Positions 8,043 through 11,644 of a stretch of DNA of 11,644 nt are shown here, in pieces. Below the pieces are notes generated by a model, which made no database searches, was not told the origin of the DNA, and saw nothing but the letters and a program-made list of their open reading frames with translations. The DNA is from Desulfobacterales bacterium (GTDB lineage Bacteria; Desulfobacterota; Desulfobacteria; Desulfobacterales; UBA5852): contig JAERRP010000640.1 of the NCBI GenBank assembly GCA_016735415.1, positions 1 through 11,644 of the forward strand, read 5' to 3'. The stretch's first letter is position 1, and each line of letters starts with the position of its first letter. The translations under genes were made by a program, and so were the position numbers.

Positions 8043-8071
8043 ATATTAGAGAAAAACACTGTGGGTTTCAA
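8043..8071 (-). promoter_or_regulatory. Predicted sigma-70 promoter of the serA-led operon
   Basis: On the minus strand TTGAAA (8066-8071) and TAATAT (8043-8048) are separated by exactly 17 bases, close to consensus. Transcription would start near 8036, giving a leader of roughly 85 bases before serA. A short palindrome, GGGTTTCAACCC at 8063-8074, overlaps the -35 box and could be a regulator site. This is the best promoter seen upstream of the eight-gene run ending at the 297-335 terminator. Found by consensus matching only. Confidence 0.6.
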
Positions 8072-8378
8072 CCCGTTTTTAGAGGTATCCATTGCCATTT
8101 TTATCAGCTGCTTGGCAAATTCCCCGGCGGACCGCCACCCCATCCCGGATTGGTGGTTGTAATGCCAGCTGGCAAAAGTTATGCTGCCGTGCAATTGTGG
8201 AAAAGCAGCCGGAACCTGACGCCATTGACGACGGCAGCGGCGCCGATCGAACCTGTCGTCCGGGATTTTGAGAAGCGCTCACACCAAATAGGCCCGCAAA
8301 CTGCGGCGGCCCCCCCGGCGGAATGGTCCCGATTCACTTCACACATTATCAGGGGTATAGAGGAAAAGGCGTACGGTC

Positions 8379-9341
8379 ATGGCGGCAGACGAAAAACAGG
8401 CAACCCGAATAGGGTGGATCGGCACCGGCATAATGGGACGCTGGATGTGCCAACACTTGATGCAAAGCGGGTATCCGGCCGTCGTCCACACGCGCTCGCA
8501 GGCCAGGGCCGAACCGCTCCTGGAAGCCGGCGCCCGCTGGATCGCCTCACCGGCGGAGGTGGCCCGGGCCGCCGATATCGTTTTTACAATGGTGGGCTTC
8601 CCGCAGGATGTGCGCGCGGTTTATCTGGGCCCGGACGGCATTCTGAAGGGCGCCCGTTCAGATCAGATCGTTGTCGACATGACGACGACCGAGCCGAGCC
8701 TGGCCGTCGAGATCCATCGCGCCGCAGCCCGAATCGGGGTATCCGCCGTGGATGCCCCGGTGTCGGGGGGCGACATCGGCGCCCGCGAGGCCCGTTTATC
8801 GATCATGGTGGGCGGCGACGAGGCCGTGGTTGATGAACTGATGCCGTTCTTCAAGATTATGGGGCGGCAGATCGTGCATCAGGGACCGGCCGGCGCCGGT
8901 CAACATACCAAAATGTGCAACCAGATCGTCATTGCCGGGACCATGATCGGCGTATGTGAATCCCTGCTTTACGGCCAGCGGGCCGGTTTGGATCTTAAAA
9001 CGGTGCTGGAAAGCATTGCCGGCGGGGCGGCCGGATGCTGGTCGCTGGATAACCTGGCACCCCGAATCCTGAAACGCGACTTCGATCCCGGTTTCTTTGT
9101 GACCCATTTTATCAAAGATATGGGAATCGCCCTGGCGGAAGCCAAACGTATGAATCTCTGTCTGCCGGGCCTGGCCCTGGTTCACCAGCTGTTAAGACGG
9201 GACAGGTCTTTGTCGGGCAGCATTATTTCGAATGTTTCATTTAGACTCTCAGCTCCGCCCATGGTGGAACCGATAATACATGCGACACGTCCTGTTGAGC
9301 ATATTTCGAATTCCAGGCCGGCATCCGTTAAAGCTTCCTGA
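8379..9341 (+). CDS. 3-hydroxyisobutyrate dehydrogenase family NAD(P)-dependent oxidoreductase, 3' end replaced
   Basis: A beta-hydroxyacid dehydrogenase; relatives act on 3-hydroxyisobutyrate, tartronate semialdehyde or succinic semialdehyde, and the substrate here cannot be told. The N-terminal Rossmann domain has IGWIGTGIMG (11-20), followed by VVHTRS, where the Arg may favour NADP. DAPVSGGDIGAREARLSIMVGG (125-146) is the substrate loop. The catalytic Lys is 178 in GAGQHTKMCNQI, and HFIKDMGIALAEA lies at 243-255. Family similarity stops at HQL, residues 269-271 (about 9191), where roughly the last 20-25 family residues would follow. The remaining 49 or so residues, to the stop at 9341, are simply the antisense of the neighbouring ketoacyl synthase. 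The authentic gene is therefore truncated and its product may be unstable. The start has an AAAAGG ribosome site. Composition is GC-rich up to 9191. Confidence 0.85.
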   Translation: MAADEKQATRIGWIGTGIMGRWMCQHLMQSGYPAVVHTRSQARAEPLLEAGARWIASPAEVARAADIVFTMVGFPQDVRAVYLGPDGILKGARSDQIVVDMTTTEPSLAVEIHRAAARIGVSAVDAPVSGGDIGAREARLSIMVGGDEAVVDELMPFFKIMGRQIVHQGPAGAGQHTKMCNQIVIAGTMIGVCESLLYGQRAGLDLKTVLESIAGGAAGCWSLDNLAPRILKRDFDPGFFVTHFIKDMGIALAEAKRMNLCLPGLALVHQLLRRDRSLSGSIISNVSFRLSAPPMVEPIIHATRPVEHISNSRPASVKAS

Positions 9342-9583
9342 GAAGCCTGGACTGCAAAAATGCTCATTTTACTCATGGATCTTCTGCTTTTGCGAGGGAT
9401 TTCTTTTTCGTTGATTAAAGCAGAGGGAGCACCGACTCTGCTGCGCAAACCAATATATTGATCCCAGCCATTCATTTGGCGGACAGCGTTTTTACCTGCT
9501 CTGATTCCTTTTATAAACGAAGGAACATCAGGACCAAGGGGTGAAACTGCTCCCAAACCGGAAATAACAACTCTCTTTATCAA
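9182..9583 (-). CDS. Beta-ketoacyl-ACP synthase, truncated N-terminal fragment
   Basis: The 133-residue product begins as a typical FabF-like condensing enzyme: MIKRVVISGLGAVSPLG, then a segment GKNAVRQMNGWDQYIGLRSR and a GAP motif. That pattern resembles the ketosynthases of aryl-polyene clusters more than housekeeping FabF. Similarity continues to MGGAESLNETFEIMLPDKDLSRL and stops about three codons before the TGA. Intact enzymes have about 400 residues, so the catalytic Cys and both His residues are missing and the fragment cannot condense acyl chains. It starts at TTG (9583), with GAGG about six bases upstream. That codon overlaps the TGA of the upstream oxidoreductase gene by four bases (TTGA), implying translational coupling. 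AT-rich codon use matches its upstream neighbours and differs from the genes left of the junction. Confidence 0.85.
   Translation of the reverse strand: MIKRVVISGLGAVSPLGPDVPSFIKGIRAGKNAVRQMNGWDQYIGLRSRVGAPSALINEKEIPRKSRRSMSKMSIFAVQASQEALTDAGLEFEICSTGRVACIIGSTMGGAESLNETFEIMLPDKDLSRLNSW
9186..9196. other. Junction between GC-rich and AT-rich blocks, cutting two convergent genes
   Basis: The last dehydrogenase-like codon on the plus strand is CTG at 9189-9191, followed by an out-of-character TTA. On the minus strand the last clearly ketoacyl-synthase-like codon is CTT at 9196-9194, followed by three uninformative codons and a stop. The breakpoint is thus within about 9189-9194. Composition changes here: one line of 60 bases at 8701-8760 is 72% GC and one at 9601-9660 is 30%. 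No inverted repeat, direct repeat or mobile-element gene is visible. It may be a recombination scar or an assembly join. Confidence 0.7.
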
Positions 9584-11127
9584 CCCAGCCTCTTATTTAT
9601 AAAATTGTGAAAAAAATCTTTGCCTGTAATATTACGGGCTACGATAAATGAAGAGATCATTGCTCCCATAATCCCCGGCAAGACGGAGCTTTGACCGGCG
9701 GCATAAATATTTCTGAATGCGATTTTACCGAGAAAATTTATCTGGCCTGTTTTTTGTTTTATCCCGTATGCCGATCCGTGGGGAGAATTTAAAAAATCAC
9801 GGCATGTCAGGATTGAGGATGCATCAAGCACCTTGTATGAATTCCTGAATTCAGGATAATTTTTCAGAACACGCTCTTTAATACTTTCTGTCCTTTTTTG
9901 TTTATACTCGTGGTAATCGGAAGGCCTATTGCCTGGTTTTGAATTTTTCCAGGCAGTTACATGCTCCGGGAATGACACCTCAAAAGCATTCAACAGTCTG
10001 CATGGTTTACCCTTGACCATTTCCTGGCTTTTCATGATAACCAGAGCAGGGTCTCCAGAGTATGCAGGATCTATCATTCTGTTTGCGTCTGCTTCCGGGA
10101 AAAGAGATAGAATCGACGGAGCAAAATTATCTGTTTGTTTATCTGTTTGTTTATCTGGGGTGCCATTATCTTTTAAAACACCGTATACTGAAAAAAAACC
10201 TGCCGATTGTTCAAATGCATTAGCCCTGTTTATAAAAGCTTTGCTCATTTTTTGTTCCGGAAGTGTTTTTAATATTTCCTGGGGATGAATCGTAAAAATA
10301 CAGCAATCGCTTGAGATCTCTTCTCCGGTATTTAAAATAAAACGTCCTATATGCTTATCTTTTATGTCATCGCATTCAACAATATATTCGCCGCACCTGA
10401 TATCAATGTCAAATTCTGAAAATCGTTTTTTGAATGCCCTTATAAATGCGTCACCACCGTCTTCCACTCTTGCAATGGATTCATACAAACTGTAACTGAC
10501 CCTGCTGTGATTGGCAAATGAGATCTCGGAAGGTTTGACTCCGTAGCACATGCTGTAGGCGGAAAGCAGTCCTTTTAATAGCGCATTATCCGTTAATCTG
10601 CACAGCATATTATCGAGGCTGATAAAGTCTTCCTCAATAAAACCCTGTGTAAGGGAAAGTCGTCTAAGATTCATTGCAGAGGTTTTTAAACAAACATCCC
10701 TGATCATTTCAAAATAGCGGTCAATTCCGGCTTCCTCGCCAGGAAAAACTTCTTTTATTTTTTCGATAATCTCTGGATAGCCGGTAGGTATGGCGTAGGC
10801 TGCCTGTTCCGATTCAAATACTAATCTGTTATTTTGTTCCCCGGTGATAAAAACTGGTACAATTTCATTGCTGATTCCCAGAACGGCCAGCATATCCTGA
10901 AGAAGTCCGTTGTTATTCCCTATTTTATGGCCACATTTATTAAAACCTCCTGTAAAATGAAAACCTGTATCAAAAGGGATACCTTTTCTATAAAATCTGG
11001 CCATCGCACCGCCTATGCGGGGATTCTTTTCAAGAAGAAGAACAGAATGGCGATTCATGGCCATCAAAAGCGCAAGGGTCATTCCGCTGATACCACTACC
11101 GACTATTATGCTGTCATATTGTATCAT
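9580..11127 (-). CDS. FAD-dependent oxidoreductase, phytoene desaturase/isomerase-like
   Basis: A 515-residue protein of the flavin amine-oxidase/phytoene-desaturase superfamily. The N-terminus YDSIIVGSGISGMTLALLMA carries the GxGxxG dinucleotide-binding motif at 10-15. Glu 33 in LLLEKNPRIGG would bind the ribose, and FDTGFHFTGG follows at 52-61. The C-terminus has the FAD-contacting IYAAGQSSVLPGIMGAM near 474-490. No signal peptide or transmembrane helix stands out. Relatives desaturate or isomerise polyene chains, and some occur with fatty-acid genes in proposed ladderane clusters. The substrate here is unknown; a partner role on an ACP-bound or lipid chain is inferred only from its neighbours. 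It is 37 bp downstream of a ketoreductase gene and overlaps the ketosynthase gene. The ATG at 11127 lacks a clear ribosome site. Confidence 0.8.
   Translation of the reverse strand: MIQYDSIIVGSGISGMTLALLMAMNRHSVLLLEKNPRIGGAMARFYRKGIPFDTGFHFTGGFNKCGHKIGNNNGLLQDMLAVLGISNEIVPVFITGEQNNRLVFESEQAAYAIPTGYPEIIEKIKEVFPGEEAGIDRYFEMIRDVCLKTSAMNLRRLSLTQGFIEEDFISLDNMLCRLTDNALLKGLLSAYSMCYGVKPSEISFANHSRVSYSLYESIARVEDGGDAFIRAFKKRFSEFDIDIRCGEYIVECDDIKDKHIGRFILNTGEEISSDCCIFTIHPQEILKTLPEQKMSKAFINRANAFEQSAGFFSVYGVLKDNGTPDKQTDKQTDNFAPSILSLFPEADANRMIDPAYSGDPALVIMKSQEMVKGKPCRLLNAFEVSFPEHVTAWKNSKPGNRPSDYHEYKQKRTESIKERVLKNYPEFRNSYKVLDASSILTCRDFLNSPHGSAYGIKQKTGQINFLGKIAFRNIYAAGQSSVLPGIMGAMISSFIVARNITGKDFFHNFINKRLG
10127..10157. 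repeat. Short in-frame tandem repeat in the oxidoreductase gene
   Basis: A 12-base unit, TTATCTGTTTGT, is present 2.6 times in a row. In the minus-strand gene it encodes DKQTDKQTD, probably a surface loop. Because the unit is a multiple of three, gain or loss of a copy by slippage would keep the reading frame. Confidence 0.8.
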
Positions 11128-11164
11128 ATTTAAGGAACTGCCAGTTTAAGGGATATCAAAAATT

Positions 11165-11644
11165 TCAGATGGCCATACCGCCATTTACACCGATAACCTG
11201 ACCATGTATATACATATTTTTTTCTTTGCACAAAAAATCGACTACAGATGCAACATCCTCAGGATCGCCAAAACGGTTTAAAGGTATCATGGGCAGGATT
11301 TGATCCTTGGGAAGTTTGGCTGTCATATCTGTTTCTATTATGCCTGGAGCAACAACATTAACAAAAATGTTTCTTTTTCCCACTTCTCTTGCCAGTGCCT
11401 TTGCCGCGCCGATTAATCCTGCTTTTGAAGCAGAATAATTTACCTGTCCTGCCTGTCCTGTCTGTCCGGAAATTGAAGATATTATTACAATACGTCCCTG
11501 CTTTTCTCTGAGCATGGGGAACATTACGGTATGCATGACATTATAAAATCCATCCAGATTGGTAGAAAGAACCGAGTCCCATTCTTCTCTGGTCATCCAT
11601 ACAAAGAGATTGTCTCTCGCTATACCGGCATTATATACAACCAC
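11165..11644 (-). CDS. 3-oxoacyl-ACP reductase, SDR family (N-terminus beyond right edge)
   Basis: The C-terminal 160 or so residues of a FabG-like short-chain dehydrogenase that reduces beta-ketoacyl-ACP. The part visible begins within the NAG motif (VVYNAGIARD). It then shows NLDGFYNV, the catalytic Ser in IVIISSISGQTGQ, and the YSASKAG motif holding catalytic Tyr and Lys. The typical APGIIETDM and a C-terminal IGVNGGMAI follow. The cofactor-binding Rossmann start is outside the window. The NAGIARD, NLDGFYNV and GQVNYSASKAGLIGAAKALA pattern resembles ketoreductases of aryl-polyene clusters, though housekeeping FabG cannot be excluded. It is the most upstream visible gene of an AT-rich operon with the oxidoreductase and ketosynthase, and its stop lies 37 bp before the oxidoreductase start. 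Confidence 0.9.
   Translation of the reverse strand: MVVYNAGIARDNLFVWMTREEWDSVLSTNLDGFYNVMHTVMFPMLREKQGRIVIISSISGQTGQAGQVNYSASKAGLIGAAKALAREVGKRNIFVNVVAPGIIETDMTAKLPKDQILPMIPLNRFGDPEDVASVVDFLCKEKNMYIHGQVIGVNGGMAI

Larger units (their letters stand above)
7951..8378. other. Divergent intergenic region between serA and the dehydrogenase gene
   Basis: About 430 bases separate two genes reading outwards. The serA side holds the ribosome site and the promoter at 8043-8071. The rest contains a perfect GCCAGCTGGC palindrome at 8164-8173, and an AAAAGG ribosome site (8364-8369) nine bases before the plus-strand gene. Short open frames on both strands were examined. None has a recognisable domain together with a ribosome site, so I see no gene here. 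No RNA structure such as a riboswitch was recognised, though a fold prediction was not possible. Confidence 0.5.

Noticed and set aside
7919..8194. Short open frames on both strands in the serA upstream region (minus 91 residues, plus 60 residues at 7980-8162)
   Set aside because: No recognisable domain. The minus one overlaps the serA start and contains the serA promoter, and the plus one has no convincing ribosome site.
8333..8361. TTCACT and TATAGA boxes 17 bases apart, as a plus-strand promoter for the dehydrogenase gene
   Set aside because: Each box matches consensus at only four of six positions, and the predicted transcript start would fall on the ribosome binding site, leaving almost no leader.
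7832..8833. 333-residue plus-strand open frame spanning the serA start, the intergenic gap and the dehydrogenase
   Set aside because: It crosses two well-supported genes in a different frame and its Arg/Gly-rich product resembles no family; a shadow of GC-rich DNA.
9100..9700. Insertion sequence or integrase at the composition boundary
   Set aside because: No transposase-like reading frame, terminal inverted repeats, target duplication or tRNA attachment site could be found around the junction.
1..11644. CRISPR array or phage genes
   Set aside because: No regularly spaced direct repeats and no phage structural or integration genes anywhere in the window.

Overview
The window looks like a chromosomal segment of a sulfate-reducer-like deltaproteobacterium (Desulfobacterota). 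This is inferred from gene order and protein style. The order carD / pth / rplY / prs / tRNA-Gln / ispE is typical of that group, and so are the DUF1844 protein and the membrane pyrophosphatase. No marker gene fixes the genus.

Left block (1 to about 9190, GC-rich). At the left edge is the start of a CarD-family RNA polymerase-binding regulator, with its own promoter. A symmetrical terminator separates it from a long minus-strand gene run. In transcription order this run is serA (serine synthesis), a DUF1844 protein, ispE (isoprenoid precursors), tRNA-Gln(UUG), prs (PRPP synthesis), rplY (ribosomal protein L25), pth (peptidyl-tRNA recycling) and hppA (proton-pumping pyrophosphatase). Gaps are 30 to 129 bp. 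A strong sigma-70-type promoter lies ahead of serA and a terminator follows hppA, so the set could be read as one long transcript. It links biosynthesis and translation with an enzyme that recovers energy from the pyrophosphate these processes release. Divergent from serA, across a gap of about 430 bp, is a plus-strand 3-hydroxyisobutyrate-dehydrogenase-family gene.

Right block (about 9190 to 11644, AT-rich). Three minus-strand genes encode a ketoreductase (cut by the window edge), an FAD-dependent phytoene-desaturase-like oxidoreductase, and a beta-ketoacyl synthase. The synthase and reductase resemble those of aryl-polyene-type systems. The set looks like part of a specialised fatty-acid or polyene pathway.

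The most notable point is the boundary at about 9189-9194. The dehydrogenase (plus strand) and the ketoacyl synthase (minus strand) are both cut off at the same few bases, and base composition changes there abruptly. No transposase, integrase or repeat is visible. This is either a real illegitimate recombination junction or an assembly chimera, and the sequence alone cannot tell which.
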